From NCBI GenBank assembly GCA_902500825.1, contig CABVRX010000015.1:24467-88466 (forward strand): a stretch of DNA of 64,000 nt, read 5' to 3'. A model generated the notes under the pieces. That model was not told the DNA's origin. It was given only the letters and a program-made list of their open reading frames with translations, and did not search any database. Made by a program: the position numbers and the translations under genes. Below, piece after piece: positions 39,047 to 47,577 of this stretch. Positions within the stretch are counted from its first letter, which is position 1, and the number at the start of each line of letters is the position of its first letter. The stretch is from an uncultured Nitrospira sp. Lineage in GTDB: Bacteria > Nitrospirota > Nitrospiria > Nitrospirales > Nitrospiraceae.

Positions 39047-40057
39047 ATGCATACATATTTCACTATCCGCGGTTCCCAATATGTCGGTGCGTTGATGTCC
39101 CTCAGCCTGGTAGTGGCCGGATGCTCGATGTTTTCCGGGGAGGCAAAGCTCCACAAAAGTGCCACAGGGCCGATCTATCTCAAGGAGATCGCTGATTGGT
39201 CATTTGAAGCCAGCCACCCGGCCACCATTGACCAGATGACGATGCTGAAAATAGTTAAAGGTGTTGTGACTGATGACGTTCAGAAAATGTCAGGCAATAT
39301 GCCCGCCAGTGGCAGCAAGCCGATGAGAGTGTTCAGCGATGAAGACGCCGAGTATCTTGCTCCCCTGCTAGCCCAAGGCTTGTCGCAAGCGAAACCGGAG
39401 CAGATTGTCGGTTTCAAGGTGTCTCCATCGGCAGGGTCAGGCGCTGAACCCACAGCGGGCACCCTCTATATGCATAAAGGATCGATCTACCTGACAATCG
39501 TTCCTTCTCAAACCAGAAAGACTTTGGGATTCACCCCTAGTTCTGCCGCTCGTCTTGAAAAAGCTCCTTCCTTCGTCGCTCTGGGAAACGGAGCGATGAC
39601 GATAGTGATCGACTACCAAGCCCTCGCCAAGGGACCAATGCCGAGCTCACCGTCTACAGCAGGAGTCTCAAAACCCATGCCGGTTTCCGCATCTCCGTCC
39701 GCTCCAATCGCACCAGTCGCCGTACCGGCTCTGAGGGCTTCGACCGCAAAAACAGCGCCGCCATCGGAGGGTGCTCTTTTCGATCCTCAGGAATTTCATG
39801 CCCAGGGTCGGAGCCAATCTGGAACGCCTGAATTGGCCACAGAAGAGTTGTTGAACAAAAAACTGGATGAGCTCCGTGAAGCGCGTGAGGCCAACAAGCT
39901 CAAAGACTCCGAGATCGCGATGCTGAAGAAGGAAGCAGCGTGGATGAAACAAGAGCTCCGTCAGCGGACACAGGAAGTGAAAGCCATGAAGGCCAGCAAG
40001 ACGGCCGCCCGCCCGGCTCCAAAAAAGAAATCGGCGGAAGCGTATCCGACCCGTTGA
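39047..40057 (+). CDS. Lipoprotein with C-terminal coiled coil
   Basis: 336 residues from ATG 39047 (GAGGAG upstream). Lipobox LVVAGC. The N-terminal globular part (about 30-195) is unknown but contains repeated 'P.M..FS.EDAEYLAPLLAQGL' features seen in secretin-associated lipoproteins; the middle is Pro/Ala/Ser-rich, and the end is a Lys/Glu coiled coil (about 265-325) with a basic tail. I do not recognise the family. Its 3' end is 12 bases from the convergent exonuclease gene. Confidence 0.78.
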   Translation: MHTYFTIRGSQYVGALMSLSLVVAGCSMFSGEAKLHKSATGPIYLKEIADWSFEASHPATIDQMTMLKIVKGVVTDDVQKMSGNMPASGSKPMRVFSDEDAEYLAPLLAQGLSQAKPEQIVGFKVSPSAGSGAEPTAGTLYMHKGSIYLTIVPSQTRKTLGFTPSSAARLEKAPSFVALGNGAMTIVIDYQALAKGPMPSSPSTAGVSKPMPVSASPSAPIAPVAVPALRASTAKTAPPSEGALFDPQEFHAQGRSQSGTPELATEELLNKKLDELREAREANKLKDSEIAMLKKEAAWMKQELRQRTQEVKAMKASKTAARPAPKKKSAEAYPTR

Positions 40058-40069
40058 TCGACCGATCGA

Positions 40070-40786
40070 TCAACCGACATCGAAAAATTCAGGCTGCAAC
40101 AGGACAACCTCCTTGGACAGAGGCTGACGAAAGTTCATGCGGCAGTAGCAAGCATAAGTCACATAGGTATCCTGCAGACAATACTGTGCAAGCTCACGCC
40201 CTTGCTTTCTTTCCCACATTTCGGCGACTTGTTCCCCACTGCCCGACTTCGTGTCGACCTGTAATGCCCGGGCCAATACATCGAGCTTGACCCACCCCCT
40301 CGTATCCCAATTACTCCAGACGGCCATCGTGTCATAGACGGGTTCGGTGCGGAATTTTGCGAGATTGATGTCGAGGCTGGGTTTCACTTGATTGATGATC
40401 GACCGCTTTTTGATGAACGGAAGATCGAACCCAAGGCCGTTATGTGTGATGAACAAGGCAGGACGGTCCTGGGCCAGTCTCGTCCAAAATTGTCGGAGCA
40501 GCTCGCGCTCATTGGTCCCGAACCAGGCGACGGCGCTGCGTGCTTCCATCTGATCGGAAAATTCCAGCAAGCCGATGCAGACGATGCGGCTGAACGTCCC
40601 ATCGAACGCTGACTTGGCATATGACTCATCCTCCGCACGACGTTGTTCTTCAGCAGCTCCTGCTGCAAAAAGATCGACGGCTCTTTCTGCCGGATAAGAC
40701 TCTTCGTTTGCAGGCGGCTTCCCCAACAGACGAGCCCATTCATCGCGTGTGGCCTGTACGGTTTCAATGTCGAGCACCACCTTCAT
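40070..40786 (-). CDS. Predicted 3'-5' exonuclease, DEDD/PolB-like
   Basis: 238 residues. Exonuclease motifs of the RNase H-like DEDDy type: motif I 'VLDIETVQA', motif II 'ITHNGLGFDLPFI', motif III 'YCLQDTYVTYACY' with Tyr four residues before... or after Asp as in DEDDy enzymes. It matches the PF10108-type predicted PolB-like exonucleases. Its start overlaps the stop of the NUDIX gene (40783-40786), so mutY, NUDIX and this gene form one transcript, plausibly for repair of oxidised DNA. Confidence 0.82.
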   Translation of the reverse strand: MKVVLDIETVQATRDEWARLLGKPPANEESYPAERAVDLFAAGAAEEQRRAEDESYAKSAFDGTFSRIVCIGLLEFSDQMEARSAVAWFGTNERELLRQFWTRLAQDRPALFITHNGLGFDLPFIKKRSIINQVKPSLDINLAKFRTEPVYDTMAVWSNWDTRGWVKLDVLARALQVDTKSGSGEQVAEMWERKQGRELAQYCLQDTYVTYACYCRMNFRQPLSKEVVLLQPEFFDVG

Positions 40787-41187
40787 CGTGAAACTCCGAA
40801 TGCATCGCGCCGCAAGGCTTCGACAACTGCATAGTCTGCCGGCGGAAACTTAAACTGTGGGAGATCTTCGGGATAGACCCATCGGATTTCTTCACAGCCG
40901 ATGGGCATTGGTTCCCCTTGTTCAATGGCACATCGAAAAAAATGCAATTCTATGATTCTATCCCGATAGTCGTGCCGAATGATTCGATACGGAATTGGGA
41001 GGTCGACACGAATGCTTAACTCTTCCAACAACTCCCGTTGCAAACACTCTGTTAATGATTCGCCTGTTTCCCGTTTTCCCCCGGGAAACTCCCAGAACCC
41101 GGCTAAGTGGGCACCGGGCTTTCGACGGGCGATCAAATAGCGCCCGTCTCGGTAGATAAGCCCTGCTGCGACTTCAATGACTTGCAT
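40783..41187 (-). CDS. NUDIX hydrolase, MutT-like
   Basis: 134 residues from ATG 41187; a GTG at 41208 would add seven residues and overlap mutY. Nudix box GGKRETGESLTECLQRELLEEL is complete. 'VAAGLIYRDGRYLIARR' and 'GFWEFPGGK' are typical of MutT, the 8-oxo-dGTP cleaner. Sits between a MutY-like gene and an exonuclease gene. The upstream MutY lacks its own NUDIX-like domain (see findings). Confidence 0.88.
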   Translation of the reverse strand: MQVIEVAAGLIYRDGRYLIARRKPGAHLAGFWEFPGGKRETGESLTECLQRELLEELSIRVDLPIPYRIIRHDYRDRIIELHFFRCAIEQGEPMPIGCEEIRWVYPEDLPQFKFPPADYAVVEALRRDAFGVSR

Positions 41188-41197
41188 GATCAGCCAA

Positions 41198-41914
41198 CTA
41201 CGGCTCACGCGTCGACCGACTGAACGGATATGTCTTACAGAACGATTTCATCGGACACAGGAGACAATAGGGGTCACGCGCTGTGCACACCATCGCGCCA
41301 AAGTCCATGATAGCCTGGTTAAAGTCATACCCTTTCCCTGGCGGGATCAACAATTCCGACAATTCCCATAACATCGTCTTCTGCGTTTTAGGATCACCCT
41401 CAGCGACAAAGACCCTGTGTAGGACACGGATCACATTCGTGTCCAAAATGGGCGCATCTTCATTAAACGCAAAGGAGCGAATAGCCCCGGCCGTATACCG
41501 TCCGATCCCTTTGAATGAGAGTAACTCGTCGGCGTCATTGGGCAATTTCCCTCCGTACCGTTCCACCGTTTCGCAAGCGATTCCATGCAGCCGCTCCGGG
41601 CGAATGTTGTACCCAAGAGGATACCAAGTCTTCTTGACGTCGGCGACCGGAGCCTCTGCCAGATCTTCGAAACTCGGATAGCGTTCCAAAAATTCGTGGT
41701 ACTTGGGAATGACACGATCGACTTGCGTCTGTTGAAGCATCACTTCCGAAACAAGGATATGATAAGGATCCGACGTTTTGCGCCAAGGTAAATCCCGGCC
41801 ATGCTCCCTATACCACTTTAACAGTCGTCGCTGGAATCGACGCTTCGCAGAGAGATCGGGCAGGACGGACTTGCCGGGGTTTTTCTTCTTAGCGGGAGGG
41901 CGTCGTACAAGCAT
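41198..41914 (-). CDS. mutY: Adenine DNA glycosylase, short form
   Basis: 238 residues, versus about 350 for full MutY. The catalytic half is complete: Glu in 'SEVMLQQTQVDRV', helix-hairpin-helix 'FKGIGRYTAGAI', catalytic Asp in 'PILDTNV', and the four Cys of the [4Fe-4S] loop (C-X6-C-X2-C-X5-C in CTARDPYCLLCPMKSFC). The C-terminal NUDIX-like domain that recognises 8-oxoG is missing. The next gene, 10 bases downstream, encodes a NUDIX protein. Without that domain, activity on A:8-oxoG may depend on other contacts, or the enzyme may be a MIG-like thymine/adenine glycosylase. Confidence 0.85.
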   Translation of the reverse strand: MLVRRPPAKKKNPGKSVLPDLSAKRRFQRRLLKWYREHGRDLPWRKTSDPYHILVSEVMLQQTQVDRVIPKYHEFLERYPSFEDLAEAPVADVKKTWYPLGYNIRPERLHGIACETVERYGGKLPNDADELLSFKGIGRYTAGAIRSFAFNEDAPILDTNVIRVLHRVFVAEGDPKTQKTMLWELSELLIPPGKGYDFNQAIMDFGAMVCTARDPYCLLCPMKSFCKTYPFSRSTREP

Positions 41915-42084
41915 GCACCCGGCTCATCGTTACAGCCACTTAACCGACGGTATTGTAGGAGCCCCCTGAATCAAAATCAAATGCGCCGTTCGACCACACC
42001 TGGAGGATCGTTCGTGCAAAAGAGGCTATCTGTTCAAAGTGACGCTCTCATGATAGTCTCTAAGCAATCAAGCAGAAGGGAGCC

Positions 42085-42561
42085 ATGAACGTGGAGACCT
42101 TCCAATGTCGGTTTCCTCGAATCTGCGTTTTGGTTGGAAGTTTGGCATGCATCTCATTCCCCTTTCCATCCCTAGCCGAAACCCTCCAAGTACCATGGGA
42201 ATGCTCGAACTACACAAGCGACGCGCAGACCCGTTGCGTGAACGCCTTCCTGGAAGCGCAACAGAAGAAGATTGCGGAGCTCGAAGGAAAGCTCCAGGCC
42301 CAGGAGGGAACGGTTAGTCAACTCAAGAGCCAACTCGATCGGCAAACCACGACAACTACCGACCTACAACGCCAGCTTGCAGAGCGGCCCACTACGAGCA
42401 TTGTCCCAATCCCATATTCCTATCCCTACTCCTATGGCTATCCTCTTGGCCTCGGACTCGGGTTCGGGCTCCAATTTGGCGGCGCTGGTATCTATGCCTC
42501 ACCCTATTCCCGTCCCTTTTGGGGCCACCGACATTACGGATATTGGGGCTATCCTTGGTGA
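42085..42561 (+). CDS. Exported coiled-coil protein with Gly/Tyr/Pro-rich tail
   Basis: 158 residues, AGAAGGGAG upstream. Signal peptide (cleavage near LAE), a 'WECSNYTSDAQTRCVNAFLEAQQKKIAELEGKLQ' style region with two Cys and a short coiled coil (about 58-98), then a low-complexity tail rich in Tyr, Pro and Gly (SYPYSYGYPLGLGLGFG) ending in aromatic residues. No family recognised; the layout resembles small surface or stress-related envelope proteins. Confidence 0.72.
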   Translation: MNVETFQCRFPRICVLVGSLACISFPFPSLAETLQVPWECSNYTSDAQTRCVNAFLEAQQKKIAELEGKLQAQEGTVSQLKSQLDRQTTTTTDLQRQLAERPTTSIVPIPYSYPYSYGYPLGLGLGFGLQFGGAGIYASPYSRPFWGHRHYGYWGYPW

Positions 42562-42708
42562 CGCCATGGATGATCCACGACTTGTTCAGATCGGTCTTTT
42601 CGTTGACAAGTTGCCTACGGCCACATAGCCTTCTACCTGATACCCCATAAGCTACAGCGCGGTTCGGCTCCACAGGCAAAGGGTCTGCCAAGAACACGAG
42701 GATACACG

Positions 42709-43068
42709 ATGGTTGTTCGGAAATTCCCCCGGTTTCCGGTTGCAATATCGAGCACGTTGGTTCAAAGAGACAAACTTCGATACAACGCTTCTGTGAAGGA
42801 TCTCTCTCTGAAAGGCTGCCGGGTAGAAAGCGTCGTCCGGCCCTTTACCGGTATGCAGGTGGAATTATTCATCGAACTGCCCGGCGAACCTACACCAATC
42901 CACATCAGCAGAGGGGCCGTCCGCTGGTCCGGATCACTGGGCATTGGTGTCGAATTCTTAACCGTAGCACCCGCTGAACAAGAACGACTCAAGCGAGTAG
43001 TCGAACAACTATCCGTGAAGGTAGGACAGGCCCTCATCGTTCCAAAAGAGGAGCCACCGAAGGCATAA
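42709..43068 (+). CDS. PilZ-domain protein
   Basis: 119 residues. 'RKFPRFPV' (Arg motif) and 'DLSLKGCRVESV' (DxSxxG position; G retained as KGC) give a c-di-GMP-binding barrel; 'GAVRWSGSLGIGVEF' is the terminal strand pair of PilZ. Stand-alone, no effector domain. A palindrome shared with the element near ugd lies 8 bases after the stop (43076-43085). Confidence 0.82.
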   Translation: MVVRKFPRFPVAISSTLVQRDKLRYNASVKDLSLKGCRVESVVRPFTGMQVELFIELPGEPTPIHISRGAVRWSGSLGIGVEFLTVAPAEQERLKRVVEQLSVKVGQALIVPKEEPPKA

Positions 43069-43163
43069 ATCAAGCTCAACGTTGAACCTCTCACCATTGA
43101 ATCGATCATTCTGTAGAAAAGGATTGGAAGACCGGTTGAGGTAGGAAAGTCGCTCCATCTAGA

Positions 43164-43706
43164 CTAGAACGCCGGCTTGTCCGGTAGACTATCCAGATGG
43201 AGCCGAAATTCACCGGCTTTCGCGTCGGCCACGTAGCGCCTCAGGGCTTCACTCACCACGGGAAAGGCCATCGTCTCCCAGGGAATGTCCGAGAGCGGAA
43301 ACAGCTCCACCTCCAAACTTTCCGCTCCCGCCTGAAACGTCGGCGTCTTCATTCGGCCGCGAAACACCAAGTAGACCTGTCCGATATTGGGTAGACTCAG
43401 CACGGCATAGAGTCCGGTAATGGTGACATCGGCATGGGCCTCTTCCAGAGTTTCGCGCACCGCCGCTTGTTCCGTACTTTCGCCGAGTTCCATGAATCCC
43501 GCAGGGAACGTCCACAGCCCGAGACGAGGTTCGATAGCCCGACGACACAAGAGGATTTGATCTTCCCATTCCGGAATACAGCCTGCGACGATTTTGGGAT
43601 TATGGTAATGAATAGCCTGGCAGGTTTCGCACACGAATCGTGGCACGTTATCGCCGGGAGGAACTTTTTGGATCACCGACTTGCCGCAGGCGCTGCAAAA
43701 ATTCAT
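43164..43706 (-). CDS. NUDIX hydrolase with N-terminal zinc ribbon
   Basis: 180 residues from ATG 43706 (MNFCSACGK); the longer frame to 43754 lacks support. Zinc ribbon CSAC...CETC, then Nudix box in 'GFMELGESTEQAAVRETLEEAHADV'. The layout is that of NADH pyrophosphatase-like or general zinc-ribbon NUDIX proteins; substrate uncertain. Divergent from the RNA methyltransferase gene. Confidence 0.88.
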   Translation of the reverse strand: MNFCSACGKSVIQKVPPGDNVPRFVCETCQAIHYHNPKIVAGCIPEWEDQILLCRRAIEPRLGLWTFPAGFMELGESTEQAAVRETLEEAHADVTITGLYAVLSLPNIGQVYLVFRGRMKTPTFQAGAESLEVELFPLSDIPWETMAFPVVSEALRRYVADAKAGEFRLHLDSLPDKPAF

Positions 43707-43743
43707 CACATGGCCCCTTAATCCGCAATCGTCCGCAAGCAAA

Positions 43744-44919
43744 ATGGATAGCACAAACCATCGATTCTTTGCACCTTGCCCGCGCGGACTTGAAGGTGTG
43801 CTCGAAGGAGAGCTCTATAGCCTTGGAGTGTCAACGACGACCAAAACTGAAGGCGGCATTGGTTTCAGCGTTCCCTGGTCGACCATGTATTGGATCAATC
43901 TCAAATCGCACATCGCCAGCCGCGTTCTTTGGGAAGTCGGGCAGAGCGCCTACAAAACAGAACATGATGTCTATAAAGCCGCCTATGCGCTCGCCTGGCC
44001 CGATTGGTTCACGCCCGCTCAAACGATCAAGGTGAAGGTAAGCGCGCGTCGCTGTTCCCTCCCCAGCCTGGATTTTCTGACCCTCCGCATCAAAGACGCC
44101 GTCTGCGATAAGTTCGTCGCGGCCACGCAGCTGCGACCCAGCGTCGATACGGAACGGCCGAACATCAAGCTCGACGCCTTTCTAGATCAAAGTACCGTCA
44201 CGTTTTATGTGGATACCTCCGGAGAGCCGCTGTTCAAACGTGGCCATCGGATGGGTTCGGCCGAAGCACCTCTCAAAGAGAACCTGGCGGCGGGAATTCT
44301 ACGGCTCGCCGGCTGGACCGCGAACGACGTGCTGCTCGACCCCATGTGCGGCGGCGGGACGATTCCTCTTGAAGCAGCCATGATGGCTCGGCAGATTCCA
44401 CCGGGCATCTCGCGGAACTTCGCCTTCGAGCGGCTGCTCGTCCACGATGCACAACGGTGGGGCCATCTCCGTGAATCGGCGCGGGCCGAGCAAGTGGCTC
44501 AGGCGCCGGCCGCCATCTACGCGTCCGATCTGAATCCGGCGATGGTGAAGATTGCACAGCGGACATTTCAAGGTGCTGGAGTGGCGATTAATATCCAGCT
44601 GAAGCAAAGCAATATTCTGGATCTGGAAGCGCCGGCAGCCAAAGGCGTAATGGTCATCAATCCGCCCTATGGAGTCCGCCTCAGCCGGTCGGACGAACTG
44701 GAGTCGTTTTACCCCAAGCTGGGCGATTGGCTGAAGCAGCGCTTCGCCGGATGGCGCGCCTATGTGCTGACCGGCGACGCCCGGACGCCGAAGCTGATTG
44801 GGCTGACGCCGTCCAAACGCACTCCCCTCTTCAACGGAGCATTGGAATGCCGGCTCTATGAGTTCGTGATCGTCCAGGGCGGAGCGAGGCGACGTCTCAC
44901 CCCGTCAACGCAGTCTTGA
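43744..44919 (+). CDS. THUMP-domain RNA methyltransferase (RlmL/Trm14-like)
   Basis: 391 residues from ATG 43744 (MDSTNHRFFAPCPRGLEGVL). The N-terminal third is a ferredoxin-like plus THUMP RNA-binding module; the C-terminal part is a Rossmann methyltransferase with 'LLDPMCGGGTIPLEAA' (SAM motif I) and 'INPPYG' (catalytic N-P-P-Y for N2-guanine or N6-adenine methylation). It matches the RlmL N-terminal domain family (m2G in 23S rRNA) without the C-terminal RlmK-like part. Divergent from the NUDIX gene with 37 bases between starts. Confidence 0.88.
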   Translation: MDSTNHRFFAPCPRGLEGVLEGELYSLGVSTTTKTEGGIGFSVPWSTMYWINLKSHIASRVLWEVGQSAYKTEHDVYKAAYALAWPDWFTPAQTIKVKVSARRCSLPSLDFLTLRIKDAVCDKFVAATQLRPSVDTERPNIKLDAFLDQSTVTFYVDTSGEPLFKRGHRMGSAEAPLKENLAAGILRLAGWTANDVLLDPMCGGGTIPLEAAMMARQIPPGISRNFAFERLLVHDAQRWGHLRESARAEQVAQAPAAIYASDLNPAMVKIAQRTFQGAGVAINIQLKQSNILDLEAPAAKGVMVINPPYGVRLSRSDELESFYPKLGDWLKQRFAGWRAYVLTGDARTPKLIGLTPSKRTPLFNGALECRLYEFVIVQGGARRRLTPSTQS

Positions 44920-45135
44920 TTCATCAAAGTCATTGACATTATGACTGATGCGGCGAAAAATTGCGCTTCACTGTGCGACGCTCCCACCTGTACGCAGGTA
45001 AAACGGGTTAGGCAAGTATGTGATCTGGTGTCCGATTCGTCTATTGCGCCATTCCTCTTGCGTCCATTAGTTTGATCGCCGTTAATCCCCGATCCCTTCC
45101 GCTTGACTTCAGAGCTGAGAGACCTATCAGGTTGT

Positions 45136-45141
45136 TATAAT
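45136..45141 (+). promoter_or_regulatory. Putative extended -10 promoter of lon
   Basis: TGTTATAAT, 30 bases before the lon ATG, is an extended -10 (TGn + TATAAT). No good -35 is seen at 17-18 bases, and neither a CIRCE element nor a clear heat-shock sigma site is visible. Confidence 0.4.
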
Positions 45142-45171
45142 GTTGCGAACCTTGAGGAAGGATGGACTTCC

Positions 45172-47577
45172 ATGGAAAATAATAATGTGTTGTCGACGTT
45201 GCCGATACTCCCCGTCAAACGAACAGTGTTGTTTCCAGGGGTGATGATGCCGCTGACGGTCGGGCGGGAGCGGTCTATCGCTGCCGTCAACGCCGCAATG
45301 AAGACCGAAGAAAAAACGATCGTCGTGGTGGCACAGCGCGATCCTCAGGCCGAAGAGCCAACACTCGCCGACTTGTATTCCATCGGCACGAAGGCGATTG
45401 TCAAACAACTTGGACAGTCGTCTGAGGGAACGATCCACGCGCTGGTTCATGGATTGGATCGTGTCGTCATCCTGAAGGAAGAACAGTCCACTCCCTACTC
45501 CATCGTGCGTGTCCGTTCGTTGGGACGTCCTACGGACAATGGGCCGGAAATCCAAGCCCTTCACCGAGCCATTCAAGAACTTGTGTCCGACCTGCCGAGA
45601 CTGATTCAAGCTCCCGGCATCCAAGAAGTCGGCACAGTGCTGAGCAACGAGGATGATTCCGTGGCGCTGGCCTATCGCATCGCGTCGCTTGTCAATCTTG
45701 ACGTGGTGGAAGAACAGCGCTTGCTTGAAAGTTCTTCGACGTTGGACCTTCTCCGCAGCCTTTACGCCGCGCTGTCGAAGGAAATTCAGATACTACAGTT
45801 GCGGGAAAAGATCGCCAAGGATGCGCAGACCAAAATCGGTAAGAATCAACGAGAGTACATTTTGCGCGAACAACTGAAAGCCATCCAGGACGAGCTTGGC
45901 GAAGGCGAGGGCGAGGAGAACGAAGTCGCTGGGTTGAAAAAACAGATCGCTGAAGCCGACTTGCCCGATCCTATTCGCAAGGAAGTCGAACGCGAGGCCG
46001 CTCGACTGAGCAAGGTACCGCCGACGTCGCCTGACCATCAGGTTCTGAGAACATACCTTGAGCTGGTTCTCGAACTCCCGTGGAAGAAGGCATCCGAAGA
46101 ACATCTCAATCTGTCAACGGTTCGGCAGGTATTGGAAGAAGACCACTACGGGATCAAGGAAGTGAAAGAACGTATCGTCGAACACCTGGCGGTCTTGAAG
46201 CTCAACCCGACGGCGAAGGCTCCCATTCTCTGCCTCGTCGGTCCGCCCGGCGTGGGCAAAACAAGCTTGGGGCAATCGATTGCAAGGGCAATGGGCCGAA
46301 CATTCGAACGATTCAGCCTCGGCGGCGTCCACGACGAAGCCGAACTGCGAGGCCATCGGCGCACCTATGTCGGTGCGTTACCAGGCCGCATCATTCAGGC
46401 TATCCGCCGGGCGGGAGTCAACAACCCGGTCCTGATGCTTGACGAAGTAGACAAGATGGGACGCGATTTCCGTGGCGATCCGGCTTCGGCGCTGTTGGAA
46501 ATCCTGGATCCGGCACAGAACCACACATTCCGTGATCATTATTTGGATCTCCCGTTTGATCTGTCAAAGGTCTTCTTCATCACCACGGCCAATACCCTTG
46601 ATACCATCAGCCAACCCTTGTTGGATCGGATGGAGGTGATTCGCCTTCAGGGCTACAGCGAGCGCGAGAAAGCCGAAATCGCCCGGCGCTATCTGTGGCC
46701 GAGACGGCTCAAAGAGGCGGGCATCGAGGAAACGCAGGCCGTACTCACGGACGAGGTACTGAATCTCGTCATCTCGCGTTACACCCGTGAGGCCGGTGTG
46801 CGTCAACTTGAACAGATGTTGGGACGGTTGACCAGAAAAGTGGCTTTGACATTCGCTGACCTGCCGGATGGCCAGGAGCGACAGCTCGTCGCTATTCAAC
46901 CCGACATGCTTGGCGAGTGGTTGGGCTCCGAACGGTTTATGCCGGAAGAGGCCCGGAAGAATCTGCCTCCCGGCGTTGCAACCGGTCTGGCCTGGACTCC
47001 GACCGGAGGCGATGTGCTCTATATCGAAACGACCTTGCTCCCCGGCAGTCATGAGTTGACCCTGACGGGCCAGTTGGGCGACGTCATGCAGGAGTCCGCG
47101 CGTGCGGCGAGGAGTTATCTCTGGTCGCATGCGGAGAGCATGGGTTTGGACATCTCCCGTTTCAAACGAAACGGGCTCCACATCCATGTGCCTTCCGGCG
47201 CCATTCCAAAGGACGGCCCATCGGCCGGCATCACGATGGCGACTGCCCTGGCTTCCGCTTACGAGGGCAGAGCCGTGCGCAGCGATACCGCGATGACTGG
47301 TGAAATCAGCCTGAGCGGACTCGTCTTGCCGGTGGGCGGCATCAAAGAAAAGGTGCTGGCGGCGCATCGTGCGGGAATCAAGCGAATCATTCTGCCGAAG
47401 GCCAATGAGAAGGATCTCAAGGATGTCCCGCAAGAAGTTCGCGATGAACTGACCTTTGTCTTGACTGAACGGATTGAAGAGGTGCTGCCTGCGGCCTTTA
47501 ATCTGGACTCGTCCGATGCGTCGGCCGGGAACGGAATCGAACCTGTAGAGGCCACCAGCGCCACAGAGGGTAGTTAA
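45172..47577 (+). CDS. lon: ATP-dependent protease Lon
   Basis: 801 residues from ATG 45172, preceded by GAGGAAGG; the longer frame to 45103 would put the promoter inside the gene. Order: N-terminal LON substrate domain, AAA+ module with Walker A GPPGVGKTS and Walker B LMLDEVDK, and the C-terminal serine protease domain with catalytic Ser in 'KDGPSAGITMATALAS' and Lys in 'GGIKEKVLAAHRAG'. It degrades misfolded and regulatory proteins, including antitoxins. Its stop overlaps the stop of the convergent gene (TTAA at 47574-47577). Confidence 0.96.
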   Translation: MENNNVLSTLPILPVKRTVLFPGVMMPLTVGRERSIAAVNAAMKTEEKTIVVVAQRDPQAEEPTLADLYSIGTKAIVKQLGQSSEGTIHALVHGLDRVVILKEEQSTPYSIVRVRSLGRPTDNGPEIQALHRAIQELVSDLPRLIQAPGIQEVGTVLSNEDDSVALAYRIASLVNLDVVEEQRLLESSSTLDLLRSLYAALSKEIQILQLREKIAKDAQTKIGKNQREYILREQLKAIQDELGEGEGEENEVAGLKKQIAEADLPDPIRKEVEREAARLSKVPPTSPDHQVLRTYLELVLELPWKKASEEHLNLSTVRQVLEEDHYGIKEVKERIVEHLAVLKLNPTAKAPILCLVGPPGVGKTSLGQSIARAMGRTFERFSLGGVHDEAELRGHRRTYVGALPGRIIQAIRRAGVNNPVLMLDEVDKMGRDFRGDPASALLEILDPAQNHTFRDHYLDLPFDLSKVFFITTANTLDTISQPLLDRMEVIRLQGYSEREKAEIARRYLWPRRLKEAGIEETQAVLTDEVLNLVISRYTREAGVRQLEQMLGRLTRKVALTFADLPDGQERQLVAIQPDMLGEWLGSERFMPEEARKNLPPGVATGLAWTPTGGDVLYIETTLLPGSHELTLTGQLGDVMQESARAARSYLWSHAESMGLDISRFKRNGLHIHVPSGAIPKDGPSAGITMATALASAYEGRAVRSDTAMTGEISLSGLVLPVGGIKEKVLAAHRAGIKRIILPKANEKDLKDVPQEVRDELTFVLTERIEEVLPAAFNLDSSDASAGNGIEPVEATSATEGS

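Noticed and set aside
45102..45141. TTGACT at 45102-45107 as the -35 of the lon promoter
   Set aside because: The distance to TATAAT is about 27-28 bases, too long for a sigma-70 spacer.
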